A stretch of 64,000 nt of DNA from Nemopilema nomurai (Eukaryota; Cnidaria; Scyphozoa; Rhizostomeae; Rhizostomatidae): positions 2,115,231 through 2,179,230 of the forward strand of contig ML133495.1 in the NCBI GenBank assembly GCA_003864495.1, given 5' to 3'. A program made the position numbers and the translations under genes. How positions within the stretch are numbered: the first letter of the stretch is position 1; the number at the start of each line of letters is the position of its first letter. Below, one piece after another: positions 1 through 12,400 of the stretch. The notes below the pieces were generated by a model, which was not told where the DNA came from, did no database searches, and worked only from the letters and a program-made list of their open reading frames with translations.

Positions 1-31
1 TGATATTTGGCTTTCTCTCTGTGGCATAACC

Positions 32-345
32 ATGGGTTGTCTCCGCTCCCCCTTCCCTTGCTTTGATGTTGCCTCGTGTCCCATCCGACGTCTGCCTCGT
101 CTTCCTTTCGCCTCGCTTTCTTCTCTCCTCTTCCATTGCCCGTGCTTCCTGATCTACCTCGATGAAACCGCTCCAAGCAAACCATTTGCTTCACTCAACC
201 CCACCTGCCATCACACATTCGTTCTTCTTTCGGTCCACCCACACGACTCTCCTCCGTAGCCACAGCTCCAATACTTTGGTCATTCCCACTTCCTCCTTCT
301 TAAGAATCCAGGTTTCACGTACATAAAGCGCTACACTCCATATTA
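32..345 (-). mobile_element. Degenerate non-LTR retrotransposon (LINE) ORF2 3' fragment
   Basis: Read on the minus strand, about 345 down to 194 is an open stretch resembling the C-terminal tail of LINE reverse-transcriptase polyproteins: a 'RETWILKKEE' motif, then a Leu/Trp/Arg-rich 'LELWLRRRVVW' block and 'KKNE'. Below the stop near 191-193 the similarity seems to continue in shifted frames with a basic 'KRRE...KRGERKTRQ' stretch, as in the usual end of these ORFs. The fragment is short, frameshifted and lies in the intron before the first visible SLC35B1 exon. The family cannot be assigned from this much sequence. It could be chance similarity, but the order of motifs argues against that. 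Confidence 0.5.
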
Positions 346-426
346 GTTACTTGGCCGGCCGACGAAACAGTAGCTTTCTAGAAATGGCATCTTTCGACAT
401 TGCATGCTTTATTTACTTTCTTTTAG

Positions 427-2851
427 TGATGGTCCTTGGTGCTATCCTAGCCAAGAAGAGATACCCACTAATTAAATATCTAAGCGTTCTATTGATCGTG
501 CTCGGTGTGGCCCTTTTTCTCTACAAAGACGTAAGTGCTTTCCATGAAATCAGCTCCTTTTAACAAATATTTTCATGATGTGTATTTTTCTGTCTATTTA
601 GAAGTCTTCGGCAATACGATTGCTACTTAACGTGGGTACAATATCAAAGTGACTCGAGACTGTGTGTCAAACTGAGTACTATAAGGTTGTTGTTGCATCG
701 CTTCATTGCTACCTCACAAATGGAAATCGCCATAGTTTGAGATAATAAGATAGAAAGGGCAAGATAACCTACCATTCTCAATTAGCTGTTTCGCTGTGAC
801 CTAATAATCTGCTAGCAACTAATCTATACATAGCTGAAACTGCATTTTCTCTGTAATTTAACGGCACTTTCTGATTCTAGAAGAAGACAGCTGTAACAAA
901 TGAACAAAAGTATGGTTTTGGAGAATTGCTATTGGTATGTGTTTTTGCATTAACAAGAGCTTCGTTTTATCGATGTAATAAATAACCATGCTACGTGCAA
1001 CACCAATGTATGCGCTTTATTTTTTCTTCATTTCTGTCCTAAACTTTTAGGATTTATGCTCATAGATGAGAGAGCCTTTGCTGAAGTTAAACACATTTGA
1101 AGCTCTACGTTTTGTTGACAGTCTGTTATTATACGATGTAATTGAAGCTTGCCTGGTGTCTAAACCATGTTAATTATCACCTTTCCTGCATTAAGAAGCT
1201 GCGCGGGATTGCTTTGTTGCGTTGTGGTTTTCTGTAAGCATGTTGGCAAACACCTCTTCAATTCGACATCTTTGGAGTTTGGATTACCTGTTACAGCAGT
1301 AACAGCAGTCTTTGATCTCAATAACTGAAGTATTAAGTTGTTATACAGGTATACCTCATTTTTCATATCTTAACGCTGAATTGACAATTGTTGGCATTTT
1401 CAGATCGTTTCACTTACACTAGATGGTTTGACTGGCGCCATTCAGGATAGAATGAGAGCCGCAGCTACAACAAATTCACACCATATGATGTTTGCTGTGA
1501 ACATGTGGTCAATTCTCGTTCTTGGTTGCTGTAAGTTGGGCCCATTTGCAGAAAGCATTCAGTTACCAATTGTAGTATGAGCTTTAGCAGTAGTGACGAG
1601 CAGATGTCATCTGTACCTTTTTCTGCTCTAGATGATTGCTTTTCGTCACTGTTATCTTTCTAGTTCATCTATTAATTTACTTATAGTTTTCCTTAGACAA
1701 GGTTCAAGTCTCGTATGACAAATCTTAAAGATGCTTACTTATCTTTGAAGAACAACTTGCCTCTATTTACCCTGATGAAAGGTCCTGGTCCGTAAACCCC
1801 ATCGAGTATATGTATTTGCTAATCGAGCCGAACTTGTTTTGAACTGAAGTCTATGCTCGAAGCATCATCCTTTTTTACTAATGAACGTCAACTTAACTGT
1901 GATTATAATGCCGTTATCCTACCGTGATTTTAAAAATGTGCTTAGTTGTTGATTCAGTTTCTTATTCATGGCTTGAATCTCCCAGTGAGAAAGAAATTAC
2001 CTACATATAAAAGATAATGTCTAAAACCTCAACAACAACCGTTTGGGTTTTTGTCGTATATTGGTCTCCCTTTGTCTTTATTCATAATGCAATTTGAATG
2101 AGTATATTATCAGTATAGTCACACTTGTAATCACATTTTCATTACCAGTGAAGACACTTGCCTGTAGTTCAACAGAAATGTTTATTCAAGGCTTGTAATT
2201 TAATTATTACTTATTTAAGCAATCGTGGCAACTGGCGAAGTATGGAGATTTCTTGAGTTCTGTTCCCGATACCCATATGTCTGGAAAAATATGCTGGCAT
2301 TTTCAGTAATGAGTGCGCTTGGCCAGGTAAAGCCATTGAATCTTTAACTTCGCACTCTCAAGGCTTCTTATTAGTAGGTTATTACGGAGAAAGCAGAAAT
2401 GAGATCAGCCTGTATAAAATTTAGAATATAGAACATTAAGTGTCAACAGAAGGATTTATGCTCATTTACCAACCTGCAAATTGATAATTTATCATAATCA
2501 TCTTTAGTTGTTGTGTTTCTGGTATTTTCTAATTGATATAAGAAAAGAATTAGTCGTGGAAGTCAAGTTAAACTGTTTTAAGGTCTGGTTGATAGTTGGT
2601 TTAATTTTTTGTTCATTACTTTATTTGCTTCAATGTATGATCCCTTTTCGCAGAACTTCATCTTTATGACGGTGTCGAATTTTGGACCACTCCCTTGCTC
2701 AATTGCAACAACAACGAGAAAATTCTTTACCATCCTGTTCTCTGTCATATTTTTTGGGAATTCTTTAATCTCGAGGCAATGGTATGCTGTCGCTCTTGTT
2801 TTTCTGGGACTTGGACTCGATGCCTTTTTTGGTAAAAGTAGTAGGAAATAG
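427..2851 (+). CDS. SLC35B1: SLC35B1-like ER transporter, 3' part (five exons)
   Basis: This is the C-terminal portion of a solute carrier 35 family B1 protein, a polytopic ER membrane transporter (nucleotide-sugar transporter family; human SLC35B1 is reported as an ER ATP/ADP exchanger). Exons are 427-530, 881-934, 1404-1530, 2220-2326 and 2654-2851; phases close and all introns are GT-AG. Diagnostic blocks in order are '[16 protein letters not shown]', 'GFGELLL', '[16 protein letters not shown]', '[12 protein letters not shown]', '[13 protein letters not shown]' and '[13 protein letters not shown]', all matching the vertebrate family closely. At least four hydrophobic segments are visible. 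The tail 'GKSSRK' is basic but is not a canonical KKXX dilysine signal. The 5' exons (roughly the first 130 residues) lie outside the window. Identity is essentially certain; the exact substrate in this organism is inferred. Confidence 0.93.
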
Positions 2852-5145
2852 CTTGAATTGTTCTAATGATTGCTTAGATTTTAAGTATCAGTTGTAGATG
2901 ATTCTGAAAGGTTTATTGGTTATAGATGACCTCTCAAAGGAACTTAGTATTCAGTGTGTACTAAATATCTCAGAAGCCTATACAAAGCGATAACTTTATT
3001 TGCTTTTGAATGCTTTTTATACGTAGGTGTAATTAATTCGTTGTTTTGGCTTCTATTTTATTTATTGAAAACATTAAGAATATTCTATTAAGTATAAGAA
3101 TTTTATGATGATCAAACAAAGTTTTAACCTGCATCTATAGCGGATTTAACAGTAATTGGTAGGTCCCACAGTAGATACCACATATAATTACTATTATCAA
3201 GTTCTATTTTCTCTCTATATCTTTTTGTAGAGCCTTGATTCTAGGTGTAGGCTCTTGAAAATTTGTTCTTTGGAAACGATTTCACCTTGTTTGCCTAGGT
3301 AGGAAAAGCAGTTTTTATGAAGGTGGAGGCTATGATAAAGTTTAGAAGTTTAGATGTCTTCCTTGGGCTGGACTATTCAAATATTCAATATCAAAGCTTC
3401 TAGATATTATCTACCTTCGGGAAACTCTATGATCGTTTTCGTTAAGTGCTTGAAGACCTTGCTGATTTTTTCTAAAGAAATCACAAAACTATCTAGTATT
3501 TACCCTATCATCCGTATTTTATGTCAGTATTCTAAGCCAGCAAAATGGAAGGAAAGATACAGATTCTCCCCTTGATAAACAAGCCATAAGAGAGGCACCT
3601 CTTTTTCCGTCAGATTTTGGACAAAGTTGAATGACTGGAGGGTCTTTAATCATAAAAAGGTCAAAAGAAATTAGATGCAGCTAAAAGTCGAGTTCTCCTA
3701 ACAATGTTAAAAATTCTAGTGCTAAGATTTCGAATCTACTGCTGCCACTTCAAAGACGATAGTTCAGAAGCAGCTTTGTAACAAATTGAACTGATAACAT
3801 GAATAAACTGTTGCAAGAACCACTATTTTTTAATGAAAAGTTGAATTTTTGGTCAAAGGTACCTTGGAGCAGAGACACTTGAAAACGGTACCAAAAATCT
3901 AACAGCAACAACAACGATTCACTGAAATGTTTAGGCTACCCTGTGTACCAGATGGTGGAAATTGCGGGCGCATGCGCACTAGGAAGGAGTCTTTAAGGCT
4001 GTGATTCTGAACCGAAAAAAATTTTAAACTGGAGATTTTGAAAGACAAAATTTCGTTGAGCAAAAACGCATATAAAGCCAGGATTGTGTTTTTCTAGTCC
4101 TTATTTTATGGCCTACATATTCTAGACAGCAAAGACAAATCTAACTAGTAGTTTCAAAATTATGCTAGCAACGGTAAACCCATGTCGGTGCCAAAAAAAT
4201 GATGACTAGCTGTAATCAACATGAAAAGATAAGGAAGTGTTTTAAAAGCTTTTTGAGATCGGCATTTGATTCTTCAATAGTTTGTTTGACATATAAGCAG
4301 GTGTTGCCTTATTTCCTGATTTGTTGTTAGAAATAACAGCGAGTTAAATTCAAGTATAGTTTCAAGTTGCTACTAAAAAACAAAAATAAGCAGGAAAAAT
4401 AAGAATCGAAAGGCTGAAAAATGCTCAGACTAACCTTAACCAGTCTTAACCATACTACAAAGCCTTCACATGTTGCTGCTTTCAATAAGTAAATCTGCTA
4501 TCTCATAAAAACATCATTTCAATGAACGATAAACAGCGTTGATCTCACGAGCTCGACATATCATCTACCAAAGATTGTAATTTAAGTTTATTTTTTGTGC
4601 ATTACTTAGTCTTCAGAAACTCTAAAAACACGTCAAAGTTAAGCATCATTCTTTCTGCATGTCTCAGTCTCCCACCTTTCCACCTCTAATTTCCAGAGAG
4701 AACAAGGAAACAACCACGATCGCGTCTTCTTTGGCCTACCATTTGCCTTTGCCATTTGGAAAGCGCGGCAAAGTCGAATAATGCGCAATGCTTTGTTTTG
4801 GTAGCAAATAAATATTTTTCATAGGTGTCTACGTTTTGCTGTTTCTGGAAAGATTTTATAGATTTTACTGAAATGAAATGGAATGTTTCTTCGCTTCCCG
4901 GTCAACACGAAGTGAAATTTCAAATATTTATTACGGGCACAGAAAACAGCTGACTTCGAAAGAGGCTCTGGAGCTTGGCATTTCCCAAGAAGTTTCTCTC
5001 TGCTTAAAGCACCAGCGAAAAGAAAGTCGCAAGAATAACACACATTGTTGTTTTCCATATAAAAATCAACTGTGCTCAGATAAGAAAGTAGCATGTCCAA
5101 TGCGCCTACGTTCTGTTTTCTTGTCGATTAACAAAAACCATGTTG
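2852..5145. other. Intergenic stretch, nothing recognised
   Basis: This region lies between the SLC35B1 stop codon and the left arm of the palindrome. I see only short AT-rich open frames on both strands, no protein family signatures, no tRNA-like clover and no long repeat. Confidence 0.5.
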
Positions 5146-8100
5146 GAAAGTGAATACCCTATAAAGAGATGCACGCTACGCCACTGGTCAAGATTGGGCG
5201 TTATTTCAACAAATAAAGATCCTCTTGATGATTGTAAGAAAAAGAAACGATATTTAGAATCTAGAAATGAGGAGATTTGATAAGACTAAAAATTTGTTAA
5301 TACTTGGGTATACATAAAAATAGCTTTTCGATTACTAGAATCGATTCAAAAATCTTAGGACAAGGCTCGGTGGTTCGCTCCAATAAAAATAATAATTGAT
5401 GTTTAGATAGACAGAAGCGCAATCGAAAATAATGGCGAAATGACCAAAAAAGTTTACAAAACAAAACATTTACAATAAAATATATATAAAAGTACATATA
5501 TATATGTATTTCTATCCAAGATCTCTCTTGTTACGAAGTGCAAGTTTTTGGCTGAGAGAACTAACTCCGTGAAGGTTGGATCAACTTCCTGAAGACAGCC
5601 TCGATCGATATCTTGGAGAACAGGGGCTAGGCCATCTGCAAGTTAAAACGGGATAACATCAACAAACATGAGGTAAAGGATGCAAAAGTCTGGCGCTTGA
5701 AAACAATAAGCTTGTGATATTTGAATTAATCATTGACAGGGGCGTACGATTTGGAGTGGGGGAAAACAGTTATATATTGGAATTTTGACTGTTTTATGAA
5801 TAGGATCTTGTCAATTACTAGCAAATAAGATCCTTACACATTCTATCCCTAACGTTTCCTACCATAAACTACCCTTGATATATAGTAGTACATATATAAT
5901 ATTTAAAGTAAAGATACGCATCTGCCGATAGTCCATATCATATAACGACCATCCGTAAAATTTACCGGCCAACATTTCGAAATTTGGGGATGTACTGCAA
6001 AAAAAGATACTGCCCTCGTCACTCTGACTGGCATTTAAATTTTGTTTAACCAGACTTGTATTAATAAACTCAGAAATTATTTCTAGCAGAGGAATTCTCG
6101 AACATTAAAAGAATGTAGCAATCAAACGCTACCCATAAAATTTGACTTGTCCAATCTTTTCAAACAATGAATAGCCCGATTTCTTGGGGATTTGATATAA
6201 CAACATTCAGATTACAGACTGAGACTTGTAGAAAAACTCGGAAACATACCTGATCCTTTTCTCATTCGGATATTTCTGAACATTTCTCATCCATTTGTGC
6301 AAGTATGGATAATCTTTAGGATTGTAGTCCACGCCATGAAGCGCTTGGAGAACATCAAAGTCCAGTTTCGAAGGCAACGGACTAAAAAGTACCACGGTTG
6401 TTATATCAATAGCAAATCAACAATAAAACTAAATCAAAACAGAACACTACATGCTACGCCAATGGCATAAAGTGTCACCAAGTCATCAAGAACCCAGGAA
6501 ATATTATTAAAAAGAGCAATGAATAGCATAAGGATCAACATTGTAAACGTGAACACGATAAATAAGTTGCCTGGAGCAAAAGCGAGTAATGCGCACTATT
6601 TGAAAATGCAGGAAAATGTTTCATTTACTTAAAAAGTGTTTAATGAAACCTTAAATAAAAATGTGACATGATTATAATAGAGCGGGGTACACAGTATAAG
6701 AATCACAGAGCCAAGATTCAGAAACATAAAGATTTTGACCCAAGAAGAATTCTTGCAAGAAAAAGTAACACGAAATGATTTGTATCATATATAACCGCAC
6801 CTTTGGAGCAAAACAAAGCTGATCAACTTACCCTGCTATGAACTGCTCTTCGTTGACATCATTACTCGCGCCAACAAAGAAAGATTCCATTTCAGATTTG
6901 CTGCCGTCAACTTCAGAGCTTGACATAGTTCGATGTTCATCGTGTGAATCTGTTGCTTTAAGCGAATTGTTAGAAAATCTCTCTTCGGCTTCATCATCAA
7001 TTACACTCCATGAACTGTCCTTTATAACGGAACCAACATTTCTGCCATTTAGAGAGAGATTAGACATCGAATCTGCGAGTTCAGTTTCATCACAAGAGCT
7101 GCTAGACTTTTCCGACATAAACTCATCTCCGACTTTTGATACTGCCTCCGTAGGGTCTTCTACAGCACTTCCATTATCAGCAACCTCTTGATTAAACTCT
7201 TCACGCAGACTTCTGGCAATCAGTAGAGATCGTTTCCTCAGAGAAGAAGATGATTCCGAGGCTTTCTTCGGAATCGTATGCCTTTGCGAATGCATAGAGC
7301 CCTTAAAAAAATTGTCCAGCTTCCTTAGTCCCTGAGGTGAGGATAAGTTAGCAAAGCTCTGAAGAAAAGACCAGTATTAATTCCAAGCCACATCGTGCCT
7401 TTGGGAGAGTTCCCTAGCCAAAGATAAAAGACCATACAGCACCAGTTTTCGAGAAGAAAGTTACTTGATCAGCATTATCTATTTAAGTATCAATAAAGGC
7501 TAAAGACACGAAAAAACGATGCCTGCGAATTCTGGAAAATATCCGTTATATAAACACAAAGAGCATTTTGAAATCTATAACACGAATTAGCTGTCAAATC
7601 AAAAGCCACATCTTTTTTAATAAACCAGCTCTATTTATTTACTGTGTATCAAATACTTTGCAAATTACCTTCCAAATCTCTCCTTCTTCTTTTCGAAATC
7701 TTTGACAAACATTTCTCGATTTGGTGATTTAGATTTCCAGTCTTTGAAGAAAATGTCAGCCTAGGAATGTTTAAAAATTTTAAAAATGAAAAGAAAATTT
7801 GAAATTAGAGACAAATTACAAAACATTTGCATGTGGTGTTACCAGAAATACAGTCAGATAATTTTTCAGACCTAGCAGAACAATGAAGCTCCACATCCAG
7901 AGAGCAAAGTTACGTTAACAATGGCTATTTAATGCTGTCAACGATGAAATTCACATAAACACATAAAGTTTAATGAGGTACGTTAGACCTTGCAAAAGAT
8001 GAAACGACCCTAGAGCTACTTAATCTCTATAGTAAAGGCATAAAAAAGAGTGATTAAATATTAAATATGGTTAATGCTTATTAACACATGCAAGCATTCA

Positions 8101-9221
8101 TGTCATCATGACGTATTTATGTTATAGTTCCCATGGCAAGCAACAATACATACACATAACATTGCATCAACCAGCATACTGGCTGACCATTTCATAGTAA
8201 AGTACTACCTTGCTGGCCTTGAAAATAGATGCTTTCAAATTTATTTGCACAATGCAAACATTTTTATTGAAAAGATCATACTAGGTCTTGCAAAAACTTT
8301 TCTGTTTACATTTATGAACCAATAAATTTTAATACTAAAGCAAAACTAAAATGGATAATAGTTGAACTAGGCTTAACATCATTATTGTACCTTTTGTTTT
8401 GTCATTGGTCCAGCAAATGCTCCAAATTTGATTGTTGAATCAACTGGGCTTAAAGTCAATTTCTGTTTGAGCTTCACCATAGCTTCTGTCAATGAAGATA
8501 CTGGAGCACAAATAACAGGGTCCCTATCGTCATCTTCTGACCTTAGTAATGGGACATAAAATTCTCCTTTGGGATAAGAGGGACCTTTGATTACACTTCA
8601 GCAAAATAACAAATATCATATTGAAGTCAGAGTCATATACATTGCTCTTTTATGTTTTAAATGAAAATTTATTGTTACTATACGAATAGGTAATTATTTA
8701 AAAAATTACAACATAAATACATTATGAGATTCATAACAGACAGTACTGAAATTGGAACAACTTAAGCCTTGGTTGGTAGCTTGTCATTCACTGCTGGTAA
8801 CAGCTATATCAAGTTTAAAGTATGTCTTCTCAAACTTGCAAGCACATGATATAATTGGTGAATATAGACTTGATCACTCTCATATTTGCTAACAAAAATC
8901 TTGACCAGATTACAATTTGAATACTTAATAGTTATAGTATTGTCTGCTGCAGTCTTCTGCTGCAAACTACAGAATTATTCATTCAAATCTAAATCAATAG
9001 TTAATTGGCAAATTTTCACAGAAACATAGCTTTAATCATGTAAAAACATACTTGACAACAAATTTTCAATTTCCTTTTTGAGGCTTTCATTTTGATCTTG
9101 TGAGAGGTGTGAACAAACAACCTAGAAGCACTTGGAAATGTTAGCAAAACAGAATTTACAGGTCAAGTTAACTGTATCATAAATACATAATACATCACCA
9201 TCACCATTGGTTTTTATAAGT
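5146..9221. repeat. Left arm of ~4.1 kb inverted repeat (palindrome)
   Basis: The reverse complement of this segment matches 11663-15731 almost base for base, through exons, introns and 3' flank. The outer match begins at 'gaaagtgaatac' (5146) and the inner match ends at 'tttttataagt' (9221). Substitutions are scattered, and there is at least one 6 bp tandem-type indel (TCTCAG, near 6225). Arm lengths are 4076 and 4069 bp, and the spacer is 9222-11662. Confidence 0.95.
5581..9121 (-). pseudogene. ANKLE2: Inverted 3'-partial copy of the ANKLE2-like gene (exons 4-9)
   Basis: The minus strand carries equivalents of ANKLE2 exons 4 to 9 at 9121-9052, 8584-8391, 7760-7669, 7413-6832, 6381-6250 and 5635-5581. 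Each has exactly the same length as its partner in the right arm (70, 194, 92, 582, 132 and 55 bp), and every splice dinucleotide is retained. The LEM domain, the viroplasmin-like domain and the ankyrin exons are absent. The copy starts within the intron after the ankyrin exon, so it has no start of its own. A nonsense codon TAA (7377-7379, minus strand) replaces the GAA of the intact gene, about 12 codons into the 582 bp exon. Several amino-acid replacements are also visible, for example His for Pro in 'ATDS[H/P]DEH', Gly for Asp in 'LH[G/D]VDYN', and Tyr for Phe in the last exon. I infer a non-functional duplicate. Confidence 0.88.
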
Positions 9222-9407
9222 CTGCGATGAAAATCTTGATTGGCTGCGAAAGGAATCGCCGCAGCGGGAGTCCCCATCGAATAAAGCCAATCAAATTGCC
9301 AGGAGTGAGGGAGGAGGGCCGTTTTTCGGTGTTTAGACCACCCCTCCTTCAAGGACCCTAAGTTAGAGGGAGCTGGTACCCAGGTTAACTGGATGCAGGC
9401 TTGCAAA
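9222..9407 (+). promoter_or_regulatory. Probable ANKLE2 promoter with two opposed CCAAT boxes
   Basis: Only 186 bp separate the inner end of the left palindrome arm from the ANKLE2 start codon. This stretch is richer in CpG and GC than its surroundings. It contains 'ttgattggct' near 9236-9245 and its exact reverse complement 'agccaatcaa' at 9285-9294, two oppositely oriented CCAAT (NF-Y type) elements. No TATA box is evident. Promoter function is inferred from position and motifs. Confidence 0.45.
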
Positions 9408-12400
9408 ATGGATGAAATCAGTAATCTGTCAGATGCAGAGCTGGCCTCAAAACTCAAGTTGTATGGAATTAAGTATGGTGGAATAACAAAGGCAACAAGA
9501 AAACAGTTCGAGAAGCGTCTTCGCAATCATCTTAAAGTTGATTCGGTGAGCGTAAAACACTAGTTAGCTTGCTGCTGGTTTTCAGTGAAATTCAACATGA
9601 GTCGGCCAATTTCTTTTACTACAGCAGAGGATGAACGTCCTCTAACTGTGAGCCTTGTCAACATTGATTGCTGGAAGAAAACGAAAAAACCAAATATAAT
9701 TTCACATCATGAACATATTGTCTCTGTTGAATTCCTCCTTTTAAACCATGATCAGTTATAATTTCAAAGTAATCAAAATCTTTGCAAAAGAGATAATACT
9801 AATGCCACTTTTTGGTATGATTGCTCAAGGCTTGAATCCATCTCTAAGAAAAACAGTATTTTAAGAAAGAACCAATATAATACCCTAAGAAATGAAGGAG
9901 TTAATGACTAAACACAGGTATATTCCCAAAAGTTGTAAGCAACTGTTGTTGCTCTCTTTTCTTTAGCGTAGAGGCATAATTTTAGATAGAAGACAATCTT
10001 AAGCAGGTGCAAAGATTTAAAGCCAATAAGTCAGTCTGTAAATCACTCAAAATTATAAAGGGGGCTCAATTTGTTATCTAGTAGGTCAAAGTTTTAAGCG
10101 ACTCACAAATAATCAAGGTTAGTCATTCTACTTCCAGCTAGTTATTGTTTTGTGGATCTATACTTCACCAATCATAGAAAACAAGGACCTGTTTGCAATA
10201 AGGTAACTTGTAAGTTGTTATTTTCATAGCCACTAGCATTACATTCAACCAATGATGAAGATAACAAAGGCAATGTTCAAGATGAAAAGAGTGAGTCTTG
10301 TTACAAAGAAATAGTACCCCTGCAACCTGTGGACAATCAAAACAACAATAATGGCACTGTTTACTACTATGCTGTCTGTGCAAACAATGAGAACTCTGGA
10401 TCTCAGGAACACTTGGTCTTCACTTCTCTTAACGAGGCTTTGTCAGCAATGAAAGATTCAAAACAAGCTCGTCTGCGCAAATTCAGTTGCAAGGATAAAG
10501 CTGTTAGCTTTTTAAATGGTGACATTGCAACAGTTTCTAGCATGAATGGGGATAATAAACCAGCTGAAATTGAAAATAAATACAAATCCCCAAGTCCTCA
10601 AGAGTTGATAATGTTTAGAAATGCTATAGAGCATGGGGATACAAAAAGAGTGCAGCAATTAATTGATGAGAATCCAAGATATCTCATTACAAGTCATGAA
10701 ACTCCTGTTGTTATTCACGAGGGTTGTAGGTATAATGCACTGCATGTAGCTGCAAGAGAAAATCAGTTAGAGGTGTTTGAACTTATCTTGAAGAATTTGC
10801 AAAATATGGATCTGTGGAAAAAGATATTTCCAAATGAAAAAAGTTTAGAGACATTGGATGTTATGTGCGAGCGAATGGTTGACTTCTACTTGAATGTGTC
10901 AGATAAAGGGGTAAGCAGATATCAATCTGAATCAACAGTATTTATTTGTCATTCAACAACTTAAATTATTCTTAATCAATCAGGATTTCTAAAAGATCCT
11001 TGATAGAATCCTGTCAGATCTTATTTAAAGCTTAGAGACATCCTGTAGGATCATGTTTTAGAAGGGTTGTTTTGAGTAGCTTTTGAAACTAACAAGTGAT
11101 TTATGCTGTCACTTCTAGATTTAAGATGCCTTAGTCTAGGTAGCTCTGCTATGGATGGAGAGTAGGGGATAGGGTGCTGAGGTACTGCATGAGAATCATG
11201 CCAGGGTATCACTTCGTATTTGTTGCTTTAATGGAACTGTGAGGGGAAGGGGCACCACTTTGTTGTAAATGTGGAATAATTTTTTCTGTTATCACAAACT
11301 TGTTTTATTTTAGAACAATCATGTTTGCTTTTTGTAAATTATTACTTGCATGTAAGATATCTAATTGTGAACTGTTCATTTTACAAATAAAAATTATGTT
11401 ATTATTTGTAAGGCTGGTGACACCCCCTTGCACATGGCATGTAAGTTTGGACACATTGATGTAGTGAGGTATATGGCATCACTACCTCATGTGGATAGAT
11501 GCAAGGAGAACATTTATAATGAAACACCCATTCAAGTGAGTTTGAATTTGTGCTTGTATAGGGAGCTAGATGAAGACCTTTTTTTCTTCAAAATGTTCCC
11601 TTTGATCAAGAAGGTTGCTCTAAAAGGTTTTTCAATTCTTGCATTTCCTTGCGTACTCAAAAACTTATAAAAACCAATGGTGATGGTGATGTATTATGTA
11701 TTTATGATACAGTTAACTTGACCTGTAAATTCTGTTTTGCTAACATTTCCAAGTGCTCCTAGGTTGTTTGTTCACACCTCTCACAAGATCAAAATGAAAG
11801 CCTCAAAAAGGAAATTGAAAATTTGTTGTCAAGTATGTTTTTACATGATTAAAGCTATGGATCTGTGAAAATTTGCCAATTAACTATTGATTAAGAATTG
11901 AATGAATAATTCTGTAGTTTGCAGCAGAAGACTGCAGCAGACAATACTATAACTATTAAGTATTCAAATTGTAATCTGGTCAAGATTTTTGTTAGCAAAT
12001 ATGAGAGTGATCAAGTCTATATTCACCAATTCTATCATGTGCTTGCAAGTTTGAGAAGACATACTTTAAACTTGATATAGCTGTTACCAGCAGTGAATGA
12101 CAAGCTACCAACCAAGGCTTAAGTTCTTCCAATTTCAGTACTGTCTGTTATGAATCTCATAATGTATTTATGTTGTAATTTTTTAAATAATTACCTATTC
12201 GTATAGTAACAATAAATTTTCATTTAAAACATAAAAGAACAATGTATATGACTCTGACTTCAATATGATATTTGTTATTTTGCTGAAGTGTAATCAAAGG
12301 TCCCTCTTATCCCAAAGGAGAATTTTATGTCCCATTACTAAGGTCAGAAGATGACGATAGGGACCCTGTTATTTGTGCTCCAGTATCTTCATTGACAAAA

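Noticed and set aside
32..259. 75-codon plus-strand ORF at the window start
   Set aside because: Opposite strand of the LINE-like remnant; no similarity of its own.
6838..7191. 117-codon plus-strand ORF in the left palindrome arm (mirrored at 13692-14045 minus)
   Set aside because: Antisense shadow of the Ser/Glu-rich ANKLE2 exon; it appears in both arms only because the arms are inverted copies.
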